64,000 bases of DNA from Acidobacteriaceae bacterium. Lineage in GTDB: Bacteria > Acidobacteriota > Terriglobia > Bryobacterales > Bryobacteraceae. The notes beneath the pieces were generated by a model. It had not been told where the DNA came from, ran no database searches, and was given only the letters and a program-made list of their open reading frames with translations. Of this stretch, positions 36,495 through 46,200 are shown one piece after another; positions within the stretch are counted from its first letter, which is position 1; each line of letters begins with the position of its first letter. The position numbers and the translations under genes are program-made. The DNA lies in the NCBI GenBank assembly GCA_019240405.1, contig JAFAYL010000007.1, forward strand, positions 1 to 64,000, in the 5' to 3' direction.

Positions 36495-37475
36495 TCAGGG
36501 ACTGTCATGAGGCCGCGTTTCCCACCCGGAAGTAAACACAATTTGACTCTCTTCGAAATTGGCGCGAACAAGTTCGTTCGGTTCGAGCTCGATAGCCTCC
36601 AACTCGCCTAGGCGGTTCCGACGTACGCGGTCAGAAGCAGCGGGATCGACAATCAGTTCATCCTGCAGTTTCCCTGCCCGCGAGATTCTCGCAACGGATC
36701 CCACTCCGGGAACTTTGGCGATTACCTCGTAGATTTCCGAAACATAGACATTCCGTCCGAAAGCCCATCCTCGACCCTCGAAGCCACCTCGTAAAGGATC
36801 GAAAAAGGCATGAATTGTCTCGAGCACAGACTCGCGAACTTTTTCATTCGGCACATGGCGCTCAGGAGTTACAGAGACTTGCACAGCGACGCGCAGATAC
36901 CTTGGCAATACAACGTGCACGCGAGTCGCCAGAAGACGCGCAGGTTCAAGCGCACGCTTCAGGCTTCGAAGGAGAGCCTCCGTATCAGCTTCCACCGGAT
37001 CAGGAACGATGACAATGCTGACGTGTCCAGGGGCATCAGTTGAGCTTGGCTTACGACCTATTTCGAGATTGCGCCGTGGAAGGCACTTGGCTCGGGCTAT
37101 GCTGACAGGGGCGTCCGGCCCAAGTTGCGCGTTCATTTCAAGAGCCAGAGATTCGAAATCTTCCGCCGAGACTGCTCGGTGGACCCTTCGCAAATCGAGG
37201 AGTGTGTCTCGTATGTCTTTTCCGGTGTCTAAGCCGGGTTGCCAGTCGGGGCCATTGATCAGCTTTAGAAATGAGCGGATATTGGCATCGCTAATTTGGT
37301 TGATGCGATACAGGAAACTTTCGCAATAGTAAGCGAACAATTCGATCAGCGTTATCCCTGGATCGGAGACGTTGTGATTGGTCCAACCTGGTGAGAAGGT
37401 AGGAATCAGCAGATGACCCTCGTCGGTTAGGTCTTTCCAAGACCGGTCATCGAGTTCTGGCAGCTTGAGTGGCAC
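36495..37475 (-). CDS. Baseplate wedge protein (gpJ / Afp12-like)
   Basis: 326 aa. LPELDDRSWKDLTDEGHLLI, the DPGITLIELFAYYCESFLYR motif and VHRAVSAEDFESLALEMN are typical of the second putative baseplate assembly protein of eCIS clusters. The C-terminal half holds YLRVAVQVSVTP and RGWAFGRNVYVSEIYEVIAKVPG, as in J-like proteins. Translation starts at GTG 37475, one base after the stop of the larger baseplate gene. Confidence 0.88.
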   Translation of the reverse strand: MPLKLPELDDRSWKDLTDEGHLLIPTFSPGWTNHNVSDPGITLIELFAYYCESFLYRINQISDANIRSFLKLINGPDWQPGLDTGKDIRDTLLDLRRVHRAVSAEDFESLALEMNAQLGPDAPVSIARAKCLPRRNLEIGRKPSSTDAPGHVSIVIVPDPVEADTEALLRSLKRALEPARLLATRVHVVLPRYLRVAVQVSVTPERHVPNEKVRESVLETIHAFFDPLRGGFEGRGWAFGRNVYVSEIYEVIAKVPGVGSVARISRAGKLQDELIVDPAASDRVRRNRLGELEAIELEPNELVRANFEESQIVFTSGWETRPHDSP

Positions 37476-37476
37476 C

Positions 37477-40400
37477 TTAGATCTCCGAAGTCGCAGTCAC
37501 TTGTGGTTCTGCCGGAAAAAGGAGAAATTGGCGCTGCTTAACTACACCGGGGCGCGCTTCCAGGGTGATGATTTGAAGTTCTCGGACGTGATCGACGCCA
37601 GGTATTTGCTCGATCAGAGCGAAAAGATCTGAACGAGTTGGTAGCTGGCCGAATTGCCAGCCATTTCCATCCCGGTTTCCCGTCACCGGATGCAGAAACT
37701 GTTTGATGGCCAGCGCAACGGCCAATTCCGCACTACTCGCTGTCGCATCAGATATGATCGCAATCTCAGTTTCAACCTTTATCAACAGATATTCCGGACC
37801 TGCGATCACTAAATCGATCTCCGAAGGCCGATGTGCGTCCATGAAGTTCCTCACTCGATCGATCAGCTCAACGCTCGGCATCGGGGGGATGGGTTGCGTG
37901 CTCGAATCCTCTCCCTCCGCCACAGCTGGCGCGATGATGACGCTGACTACGCCCGGACGCCATGCTGCCGGATCAGATCCTTTGGAGACGTCAAAGGTCG
38001 GCAGGCATCTCGCGCGTGCAACTTCGGGGGACGCCAGCAAAGCTAGATCCTCATAATCCTGCGCCGTAACAGCCCGCCACAGATGGCGGATCTCGCGCGG
38101 TGCGCGGCGAAGCATGGCGGCGTAGGTCTCCTGGTCCGCTCCTCCTGACGCGGGCTCGACATTGGTAACGCTATTGACGTATGCAATCGCCGTTTTAAGG
38201 CTGGTTATTGTGTTTGGTTTGCGATTTCCAACCGCTCCGCCACCGATCCGGTATTGCGCCATACGGACGTTTTGATTCAGCGGGGGCGGAATACGCCCGG
38301 TTACGCCATCGCCAAACGCGATTTTTCCGCTCTCACGGTCAATGGTGTAGTGACGATCTTTCTCCGTCGAAAATTTGAAATTAGGCACTTCATGCCAGCG
38401 AATCCAAACTTGACTGGTAGGGCCCTCAGATGGTTCGGGCGTCCGGATCGCATCGGTTCCCTCCTCGAGTAAAATCGCGCTTTTCTCGCGGGCAGAGGGC
38501 GCAGTTGGCTCACGAATCTCTAATTGCTGCCCTTGAAGGACCGGAGATCTTGTCGTAGTAAAACTCTGCTCGGCGGTACCGTTGCTACCACCGAGAATTT
38601 CCGGTGGGAGTGTCATCGCATGTGATGCTATCGTCGTGTTTAGGACAACCCGCCGCACGCGCGGCTTGTAGTCGGTCTTCTCCCGGAAAAGGACTCTTAA
38701 CCAGCTCATCGTTTTTCCGAATTCCTGCTTTACTGCGAAATCGCGCGGCGCAAGGAATCTCAGAATTCCCGAGCGAGTGAACCCATCGGTACCGTCAAGT
38801 ACTGTCCATTTCTGCCAAGAAGTGCCGTTCCAATATTGCCAATTGAGGACTGGCTTTGCCCCTGAAGATTCATAAAGCGCACCCTCGCGCGATGGGCTTG
38901 CAAGGCTGACATAGATGCTCATCGAGCGATCTGAGAATCCATTTCGGTCGACGAACCCGAGATAAAACCACACGCCGACCTCAGCCAATTGCTGGAACAG
39001 GGGAACGGGTCTGGCGCGCGTGTCGACTCGTGCGTACTGAAAATCGTTGTAAGCGAGCAAAACGGAGTCAGCCGCAGTGGTGTTCAGATTGTAATCGATC
39101 GTCGCAGAACCGATACACGGAGGGGCAGGCGGAGAGGGAAGCCGCGCTCCGGGTTCTGCTGCCGCCTCCAAGCGCGGATCGCGTCCATAATCTCCAGCAA
39201 CAATTCGTGAGCGAAGCCAGAAATTATTCGCGCCTCCCAGGGTGATGGGTTTCACGGCACTTGGCACGCGAAAACTGAGCGTTCCCGAATGGGTGAGGGC
39301 CTTTGTCATGTCGGAGAACCCAGTCACGTCATCGTGCACCTCGCGGCCGGACTCGGATGTGCCAAGCGCGATCCAGGACTTGCCGTCTCCGAGTTCCCAT
39401 AACAGCTTCACTCCATAGCCATGAACGGGCGGCAACCGCATTTCCGGTGTGGCATGTTCCGGGTTCGCCAAATTGAATTGGACGGTCACGAAAGCATCTG
39501 GCAAAGAGAAGGCTTCGCGGCATGCGAGATAAAAGGTATCTCCGAATTTTGGGCGCTCCCCAAAAGGAAAAAAATCCTTCGTAATATCGAGAGTGGTCTG
39601 GTTAAATAACGCCACGTCCGGCAAAAGAGTGTGCCGGGCGAACTCGGTGGTAATTTCTGCTCCTTCTAGAGAAGGAATGCTGGACGGCCCCAGGCGGCCT
39701 GGTCCCACACCGAATGGAACCATCAGGCGGCATACCAGCCATTGTCCTTTGACGCCATCAACTGTGGTGACGGGAACCTCGGGCAAACTTCGGAAGATAA
39801 CTGCACCGCTCTTGCTGAGGCGATCCGTATCGTCCTCCGCCGGAGTGATTGGAATGCTGTCCTGCACCCGTTTTACTTCCCACTGGAACCATGGCACCCT
39901 GCTTGGCTGCTCTTGAGATAAAAGGCGCAAATTCAGACGCAATTCCTTTAATGCCGGAACGGGGAGGGCCAGGTTGAGATCGACATAGAAAAGATGCTCG
40001 ATTGGAACGACTGCCTCGAATACCGGAACCCCATTCGCTACGGAGCCCTTCAAAATCGCCGAATAATCGCTAAAGCTATCTTTCGTTCCATCCTTCGCTC
40101 CGAGGAACTCCAAGCTGGCGGACGTTACCACGAGTTCCCGTTCAGTCTCGAACACTACGGGGCCCGTATCGCGCTTTTCGGGTTTGGCGGCCACCTGCGT
40201 TCGCGCAGGAACTGTGACGTGACCATCATGTTGCGCGGCGAGATAGAACGTGAGCGGCACCCGCGCCGCCTGGGCCGGGCGCACGGCAATACCTTGCATA
40301 TCTAAGAACGCGAGAAGATTCTTGCGGGGAGCCCGATTCAAGCGATCAATTACAGTCCCGCACATGTTTGCGAATATCTGGATCAAAGCCTCGCCTGAAT

Positions 40401-40518
40401 CGCCTAGGATAGAACTCTGCGGCCAGCCTCCAGGGATAGATCGCGCCAAAAGACCGCGTACCTCCGCTACAAATTGGTCCGGCGTTCGATGGTCAACCTT
40501 GGGCGGGCTCTCCGTCAT
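37477..40518 (-). CDS. Large baseplate assembly protein (gpJ / Afp11-like)
   Basis: 1013 aa. N-terminal LIQIFANMCGTVIDRLNRAP, several beta domains in the middle, and the C-terminal J-like core (RHLWRAVTAQDYEDLALLASPEVARARCLPT; WQFGQLPTRSDLFALIEQIPGVDHV, each in part). Size and order match Afp11/Pvc11 and TIGR02243-type proteins, the main wedge that triggers sheath contraction. Overlaps the gp25 gene by 4 bp (ATGA). GC and coding style match the neighbours. Confidence 0.88.
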   Translation of the reverse strand: MTESPPKVDHRTPDQFVAEVRGLLARSIPGGWPQSSILGDSGEALIQIFANMCGTVIDRLNRAPRKNLLAFLDMQGIAVRPAQAARVPLTFYLAAQHDGHVTVPARTQVAAKPEKRDTGPVVFETERELVVTSASLEFLGAKDGTKDSFSDYSAILKGSVANGVPVFEAVVPIEHLFYVDLNLALPVPALKELRLNLRLLSQEQPSRVPWFQWEVKRVQDSIPITPAEDDTDRLSKSGAVIFRSLPEVPVTTVDGVKGQWLVCRLMVPFGVGPGRLGPSSIPSLEGAEITTEFARHTLLPDVALFNQTTLDITKDFFPFGERPKFGDTFYLACREAFSLPDAFVTVQFNLANPEHATPEMRLPPVHGYGVKLLWELGDGKSWIALGTSESGREVHDDVTGFSDMTKALTHSGTLSFRVPSAVKPITLGGANNFWLRSRIVAGDYGRDPRLEAAAEPGARLPSPPAPPCIGSATIDYNLNTTAADSVLLAYNDFQYARVDTRARPVPLFQQLAEVGVWFYLGFVDRNGFSDRSMSIYVSLASPSREGALYESSGAKPVLNWQYWNGTSWQKWTVLDGTDGFTRSGILRFLAPRDFAVKQEFGKTMSWLRVLFREKTDYKPRVRRVVLNTTIASHAMTLPPEILGGSNGTAEQSFTTTRSPVLQGQQLEIREPTAPSAREKSAILLEEGTDAIRTPEPSEGPTSQVWIRWHEVPNFKFSTEKDRHYTIDRESGKIAFGDGVTGRIPPPLNQNVRMAQYRIGGGAVGNRKPNTITSLKTAIAYVNSVTNVEPASGGADQETYAAMLRRAPREIRHLWRAVTAQDYEDLALLASPEVARARCLPTFDVSKGSDPAAWRPGVVSVIIAPAVAEGEDSSTQPIPPMPSVELIDRVRNFMDAHRPSEIDLVIAGPEYLLIKVETEIAIISDATASSAELAVALAIKQFLHPVTGNRDGNGWQFGQLPTRSDLFALIEQIPGVDHVRELQIITLEARPGVVKQRQFLLFPAEPQVTATSEI

Positions 40519-40913
40519 GCAGTCGCTGACCAGTCCAGATAAAACGGAAAGACCATGTTAAAGACATTATTGGTAGTGCGAACGCGGTATTGTATGTTGA
40601 TCAGCAACACTTCTCCACGTCCTTTCGTCTCTGTATTGACTGACAGAACATCGATGCGCGGCTCCCAAAGGATCAGCGCGCGCTCAACCCGTTGGGTCAC
40701 TTGCTCGCGGGTCCGAGCGTCGTTTACAGAAAATACGAGATCGTGAATTCCACATCCGAAGTCGGGCCGCAGCATTCGCTCACCCGGCGCGGTGGCGAGA
40801 ATGATCCAGATCGCCTGTTCGACGCTCTGATCGTCCGCCGACATGCAGATTCCTTCGCCGGGCTTCAAAGAGACAGGAAAATTCCAACCTCGCCCGAGGA
40901 AATCTACATTCAT
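40515..40913 (-). CDS. gp25/GPW-family baseplate wedge protein (Afp9-like)
   Basis: 132 aa. The gp25 fold is recognisable from WNFPVSLKPGEGICMSADDQ, then IWIILATAPGERMLRPDFGCG (read in two parts) and the EPRIDVLSVNTE segment. This protein nucleates sheath assembly at the baseplate in T4, T6SS and eCIS. It sits between the spike gene (27 bp upstream) and the large baseplate gene, the standard order. Confidence 0.9.
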   Translation of the reverse strand: MNVDFLGRGWNFPVSLKPGEGICMSADDQSVEQAIWIILATAPGERMLRPDFGCGIHDLVFSVNDARTREQVTQRVERALILWEPRIDVLSVNTETKGRGEVLLINIQYRVRTTNNVFNMVFPFYLDWSATA

Positions 40914-40940
40914 GGCTGCGTTTCCCAGATCCTGTCCTCC

Positions 40941-41564
40941 TTACGAATTGATATTCACGATCGCGCCATTAATATTGAGAGTGGCCTGCGCGCTCACATC
41001 CATCGTCGAATTCGCCGTGATCTTGACGTCATCTTGAGATGCGATCTCAATACCTACTCCCTGGAGCTTCATGCGCCCATTGCAGGTAATCGTGATTGAG
41101 TTGTCCGAGCTTTTCAAGGTGATCGAGTTCGATTGAGTTTTATCGATGACCTCGATCTTCTCGTCTCCGTCTGTATCGTCCAGACGGACTATATGACCGC
41201 TGCGCGACTTGATTACCCGAATATTATTTTTCCCATCATCATTCGTCGTTGGCGGCTTGTCCTGGCCATTCCACAACGAGCCCAGCACGTAGGGAAACCG
41301 CATATCTCCATGCTCGAAAGCAATCAAGACTTCATCACCAACTTCTGGCAGGAAATAAGCCCCCCGGCCCCCTCCGGCCATTGGAGTCCCAACTCGCGCC
41401 CACCAGCTTTCCTGGTCATCTGACAACCAAGGAAGCTTCACCCTGATCCGGCCCATTCCGTTGTCATCCTTGTTGTTGGTTACAATGCCGACTGCCACTC
41501 CGTACACCTTGCCAGATTCGTGCTCGTTGTGCGGCGCAACAAGGTCCACTAGACTTTGGCTCAT
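40941..41564 (-). CDS. Spike protein, gpV/gp5-like (Afp8 C-terminal equivalent)
   Basis: 207 aa. An OB-fold follows the N-terminus (VYGVAVGIVTNNKDDNGMGR, VKLPWLSDDQESWWARV, PEVGDEVLIAFEHGD), then a repetitive beta-helix tail (SNSITLKSSDNSITITCNG; DVKITANSTMDVSAQATLNI) that would form the trimeric needle. In VgrG and Afp8 this domain is fused to the hub; here hub and spike are separate, overlapping genes (41561-41564). The needle tip would be closed by a PAAR-like protein. Confidence 0.9.
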   Translation of the reverse strand: MSQSLVDLVAPHNEHESGKVYGVAVGIVTNNKDDNGMGRIRVKLPWLSDDQESWWARVGTPMAGGGRGAYFLPEVGDEVLIAFEHGDMRFPYVLGSLWNGQDKPPTTNDDGKNNIRVIKSRSGHIVRLDDTDGDEKIEVIDKTQSNSITLKSSDNSITITCNGRMKLQGVGIEIASQDDVKITANSTMDVSAQATLNINGAIVNINS

Positions 41565-42655
41565 TTCGACACCGCATTCCTTTTCACAGTGAAGCTTGTT
41601 GAGTAACCGGCATTGCCAATGGTGTGTGTCGCCTCATTTACGAAGTAGTCGCCACTAAAACGGGGGCCGAGTCCAGACAACGTGACTCGACTGCCGGACT
41701 TCAAATCCGGAACACCGATCGTCGCTGCCGTTCCGCTAACCAATTTCATTGCATTCTGGTTGTAGATCGCGCTTGCGCGCTGATCAGCTTCCGCTTGCGT
41801 CGCGACCGGCAAATTGACTTGCACATGAGTCCTGGATTTGTGGAGCTTCTCCGACACCTGAGCACTCGTGGTACTGCCCATGTTCGCGTCTTCGCTTCCC
41901 TTTCCGGCACGGCCGATGATCTCCTGCTTCGTAGCAGGATTCCAACCGCGCACGATGACTTGCTGCATTTGCGACAGGGCGCTCATATCGGGGGCGAAGC
42001 TCTTCAGCGGTAGCGTATCGGGTCCGCCTAGCTCCGCTTGCGCATATCCCCACACAAACTTGAAGACCTTAGCCTCAGTTTGCTGAATTCTGCGGAAGAT
42101 TAAGGTCTTCCCTTTGATCAGCACTTCGTAATGAATGCGGGCGGCGCGTTGCTTCACGAATTCCCAGTCGGTCTGGTTCGCCTGCATCAGGTATTCGAAC
42201 TGCTCCCCAGTCTCATCGCATTGAGGCTCCAGTCCGGCGTCGCTGGCGATCTTCTGAACGATTTCTTTGTCGGTCATCTTTTGAAAGGCCGTGGCCTTCT
42301 TGTCGCCATGTAAACGGTGGAGAAGGGTATGACCGTTGACTGTAACAGTGGGAACTCCAGAGTCTGGGAATGTGAGGCTGAGTCCGGTAATCTCTCCTTC
42401 CATAAGCACTTGGAGTTCGCCGGTACTGCCATAGCCCATCGCGATCTTTACGGAGTTTCCCTCCATAAAGAGATCCGCATCCTTCGTGTGTGTCCAGCGC
42501 ATTGTTGGATATGGATTCGCAAGGGTCATATTGAAGGTGTCCATCGTGTCGGGCTTACTGACAACCGACACTTGCTCGATGTTTACGGAAACATCGGCTT
42601 CCAGTTCTCGATTGTTGACTTGAACCTGGAATGCGGGCGCGAAATAGTTAGGCAT
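41561..42655 (-). CDS. Hub protein, phage late control gpD-like (Afp8 N-terminal equivalent)
   Basis: 364 aa. The gp27/gpD fold is indicated by MPNYFAPAFQVQVNNRELEA, KIAMGYGS, MTDKEIVQKIASDAGL, and the middle LMQANQTDWEFVKQRAARIH, diagnostic for the VgrG/gpD hub. The C-terminal LKSGSRVTLSGLGPRFSGDY and THTIGNAGYSTSFTVKRN close the family. Forms the trimeric adaptor from hexameric tube to spike. Overlaps both neighbours. Confidence 0.9.
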   Translation of the reverse strand: MPNYFAPAFQVQVNNRELEADVSVNIEQVSVVSKPDTMDTFNMTLANPYPTMRWTHTKDADLFMEGNSVKIAMGYGSTGELQVLMEGEITGLSLTFPDSGVPTVTVNGHTLLHRLHGDKKATAFQKMTDKEIVQKIASDAGLEPQCDETGEQFEYLMQANQTDWEFVKQRAARIHYEVLIKGKTLIFRRIQQTEAKVFKFVWGYAQAELGGPDTLPLKSFAPDMSALSQMQQVIVRGWNPATKQEIIGRAGKGSEDANMGSTTSAQVSEKLHKSRTHVQVNLPVATQAEADQRASAIYNQNAMKLVSGTAATIGVPDLKSGSRVTLSGLGPRFSGDYFVNEATHTIGNAGYSTSFTVKRNAVSK

Positions 42656-43289
42656 GCTTCACCTCACCTGAAGAATTCAATGCGGGGATGATCAAGCGCT
42701 GCCCGGGAGTAAGAGTCAGCGGGTTGTCAAGCCGGTTGACATCGGCGATTGGTCTCCATTTGCGTGCATCTCCATATTCCTGGTATGCAATGTCACTCAG
42801 CCGGTCGCCTGCTTGTACTACGCGCGTCTTGCGGTGGTCAGAGGATTGTTTCGGCCTCTGCTGGATCGATATGGTCACATCGATATATTCTTTGAACGTC
42901 ACACTCAACGTGGCGCGAGCAGGCGTGCCGTCGGGTTGGAACAGCGTGAACCTGCCGCTCACGTGATCCAGCACCCCACGAAAACTGAAAGAACCCCAGC
43001 TCACGTCACAAATCGGGGGTACGTGCGTGCTTGGATCAATTAACAGGAGGTTATACACTTGGTCTGTATAGGCGCTCACGTCTTCCTGCTCTTCGTAGGT
43101 ATCGAAAAATAGCTCCATGCTTAACGTGCGGGAATTGCCGTGCACGTATTGAAGAATGGGCGCCTTGAGCCCCGGAATAGCAGCTTCAGCGATTTGGTTC
43201 GCCTTTTCAACCGTGTAATTCGTCGGGTTGAAGAGTACAGAAAAGCTCTGGCCGCCTTCCGGTGAGATCGACGCGTATTGGAATTCCAC
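42648..43289 (-). CDS. LysM-containing CIS tube protein (Afp7-like)
   Basis: 213 aa. An N-terminal tube-like domain (FSVLFNPTNYTVEKANQIAE; LSMELFFDTYEEQEDV) is followed by a C-terminal LysM motif (VVQAGDRLSDIAYQEYGD...PGQRLIIP, about residues 155-205). Afp7-type proteins connect tube and hub; in this setting the LysM domain usually contacts the hub or inner wall rather than marking secretion. Operon order LysM, hub, spike, gp25 is the canonical one. Confidence 0.9.
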   Translation of the reverse strand: MEFQYASISPEGGQSFSVLFNPTNYTVEKANQIAEAAIPGLKAPILQYVHGNSRTLSMELFFDTYEEQEDVSAYTDQVYNLLLIDPSTHVPPICDVSWGSFSFRGVLDHVSGRFTLFQPDGTPARATLSVTFKEYIDVTISIQQRPKQSSDHRKTRVVQAGDRLSDIAYQEYGDARKWRPIADVNRLDNPLTLTPGQRLIIPALNSSGEVKHA

Positions 43290-43291
43290 CG

Positions 43292-46200
43292 CTATAGCCC
43301 CCTTCGCTCGCGCTCGCTTGCTAGTCGGCGAACGAGCAACTGATACACCTGATCCGCGAGCTTGGGGACATCTATTTGAGCCATTGCTGCTCGTTCGGCT
43401 TGCGCGCGATCCGTTCCCGCGTACGATGTAGTCACGGGCTCGCTGTCGGTTGCCTGCGGAGATGCTGCAGAAGAAAGCTGGGCGGAAGCGCTGGCGGGTA
43501 AGGCCGCGGGCGATCGGTGCAGGAACATCCCGGGATAGTGAGAGCTGCCGGTTGATGACCCAACCTGGCGCTGCGCGATATTTGTGATCGACGGGGCGCT
43601 GCTTAAGGAAGCTAAACGTTCGGGTGTTGGGAAATTCCCAAATTTGGGACTGCTACTCCGGGAAAGACCAGAATGGCGCTGAAGGAATATCGCGGGGTGC
43701 TGGGAGCTGACACGCGATGACTCAAACTGACCTTGTCCAAACGCAGCCACAGGCAAGGCGGCAGTGGTACCCGGCATGGGCAAAGCGCGAATCCTTGAGG
43801 GCGAATTCAGGGCCTGCGGGAGGATCGCAGTTCCTTCATAGCTGCCGAATAACGAGGAAGGCTGACGGTTCGCAACGGGCCCCGCGACTGGAACTTGCCT
43901 TCGCAAGAACGTCGCAACGGCGTTTTGCTCTGCCGCTCTCTGGATCAAGTTCATGTGGCGAGATCCGGCCATCTGCGCCGTGGGACTTAAATGAACTTGT
44001 AAAAGGCGCTTTGGAACGCTGTAACTGTGCTGCGCCCTGCTCAGCCACATCGTGTTAATGCTTCGATTGTGGGACGGCAGGAATGGGGTAATTGGCGGGT
44101 ACGGCTGGGGAGGCGAATCAATTGGCGTTAATTCGGCGCTTGCGGAGTACTGGCGTTCACCGGTGCTGGTTTCGCGCGCCTTAACGCCGAACGTCTCATT
44201 TACGCTTGAGGCGATCGAAGCAATGTCCGGCGACTTTGCATTAAGGGATTCGGACCGTCGCGTTTCAGTTGAGCTGGCCGTCTCCATGGAGGATGAGAAT
44301 TTTTGGGTATTCCCGGGATGGGCCGCACTGCCTTCCAACTCTGATTGGGGCGGTCGAGCGGCCTTGGAAACCCGAAAAATTGGGGGTCCCAGGATTTGCG
44401 CGTGACCCGGCTGCACCGTTGTCGTTTCCACACGGTCTGCATCCGTGAGTTTCGTGAAATCTGTCGCGGCGGCCGCACCAGTGCGGTCCAGGAAATGGGT
44501 CTCGGAGAAGGGCGCTAGCACTTCTTCCTTGAGCAATGGCTGCACTTCCTCGGGCGATGGCTGGCTGCGCTCGTCACGTGAAGCCGGCTTCGTGTGTACC
44601 TGTGCGGGAATTTCTTGAGCCCATCGCGCTACGCTGCTTCCCGAAGCTGGCGCACTCCCAGGAAAACTATCTGCGCGCGCAGGTGCAGCGAACGAAATAG
44701 ACGATTCTTGTGAGCTTGCAACGGATTTCTGCAGAGCTTGCTCGGGAGCTAAAGTCGAATGTACCGCCGTCACCGGCTCCCTAGTGTTCCCAGTGTTCTC
44801 CTGGTTCGCAGAACGCATCAGAGGTGTACCTGCCGTGCGGAAAAACTCTTCCGTAATCGACGGGTCTTTCGTCACGTTCGGTTGAACTATCGCCAGCTCC
44901 TTGCGATGCTCCGGCTCAACGTGTCTGCCCAAAATTTGCGTGCCGGACACTTTCGACGGAAGGGATTTGCATGCTGATAGAAAGGGCACTGCTCCGAACC
45001 TTTTGTGCCGTTCGAGGACGCTGCCCGGGGCTTGCTCGAAGATGCTCCTACGCATTAAGTTGGTGCGCTGAAATGAGGCGTGTTCCAGCATTGCAACTGC
45101 GCGGTCGTACAAAATGCTACCAGCCGTATTCGGATGAAGCATGTCGGATGCTTTGCTCCCCGGCACTATTAATCCGGGTGCATTATCCCGCGTACCACCG
45201 ACTGGTTTGGAATCTTTAACCGCTAAGCGCGAAATTCCTGGATCCTGGACTTTGGGTTCGATCGCGGGCCGTGCTTCCGAAGCCGAATCAGTCGCTGTAA
45301 GTCCCGGAACGCCTAACTCCGGACCGGACGGCTCTGCTCGAGACTCAGTCGTGTGTGCACGGGGGTTAAGCTTTAGCTGTCGATGACTAACCTGATCTTG
45401 CTGGACGCGGTGTCGTTGAAGAACCGGCGGGAGCTGAATTGGTAGCGGAGGGCGAGTCAGAATCTGCTGCTTACCCGCGGTTTCGCTCGCGATCGCGTGC
45501 GCGCCAGGAGAAACTACATCGCTTGGTTTCTGCTTGCTAGCGCTATTAGCCTCGTTCGTATCTGTTCTGCGACTTGATCGGGGAACAATCTCACGGGACG
45601 GTTCTGCTGCAGACTCACTGGCGTGTGCGCGAGGGTTGAGCGCTAACTGTGGATGAATAGCGTGATCTTGCCGGGCGCGGCGTCGGTGAAGTATTGGCGG
45701 AACCTGAATTGTCAGCGGAGGGCGAGTCAGAATCTGCCGTTTGCCAGCGGTTTCGCTCGAGATGTCCTCGCCAGGAGAAACTAGATTGCTTGGTTTCTGC
45801 TTGCTAGCGCTATCAGCCTCCTTCGGATCTGTTCTGCGATTGGAAAGCGACTTTGAAAGAACGGGATGTGGCGGCCGTTGCGAGCCTGCGCGGGACAGCT
45901 CATATGTCACTGAATGCACAGTTCGAGCAGCTCTGCTAACAGGAGACGGTTCCGGGGCCCCCTTATGTCCTGAGACCTCAATCTTTCGCACTGGAGAAGG
46001 ATTGCGGGATACAGGCTCAGTGTTCCTCCTCAGAAAAGGTCTGGCGGGTTGGGATTCGGCGAGTGACTGTGAATCCATTAAGCGGTCCATCGGCGCGGAT
46101 TGCAACCGGTGAGCCGAACGACTCAAATCCCCGAACTGATGAGCATCGCTGACAGACGGCGTCAATATTGTTTCTGCGCTGGTTGAATTATGATTCAGTC

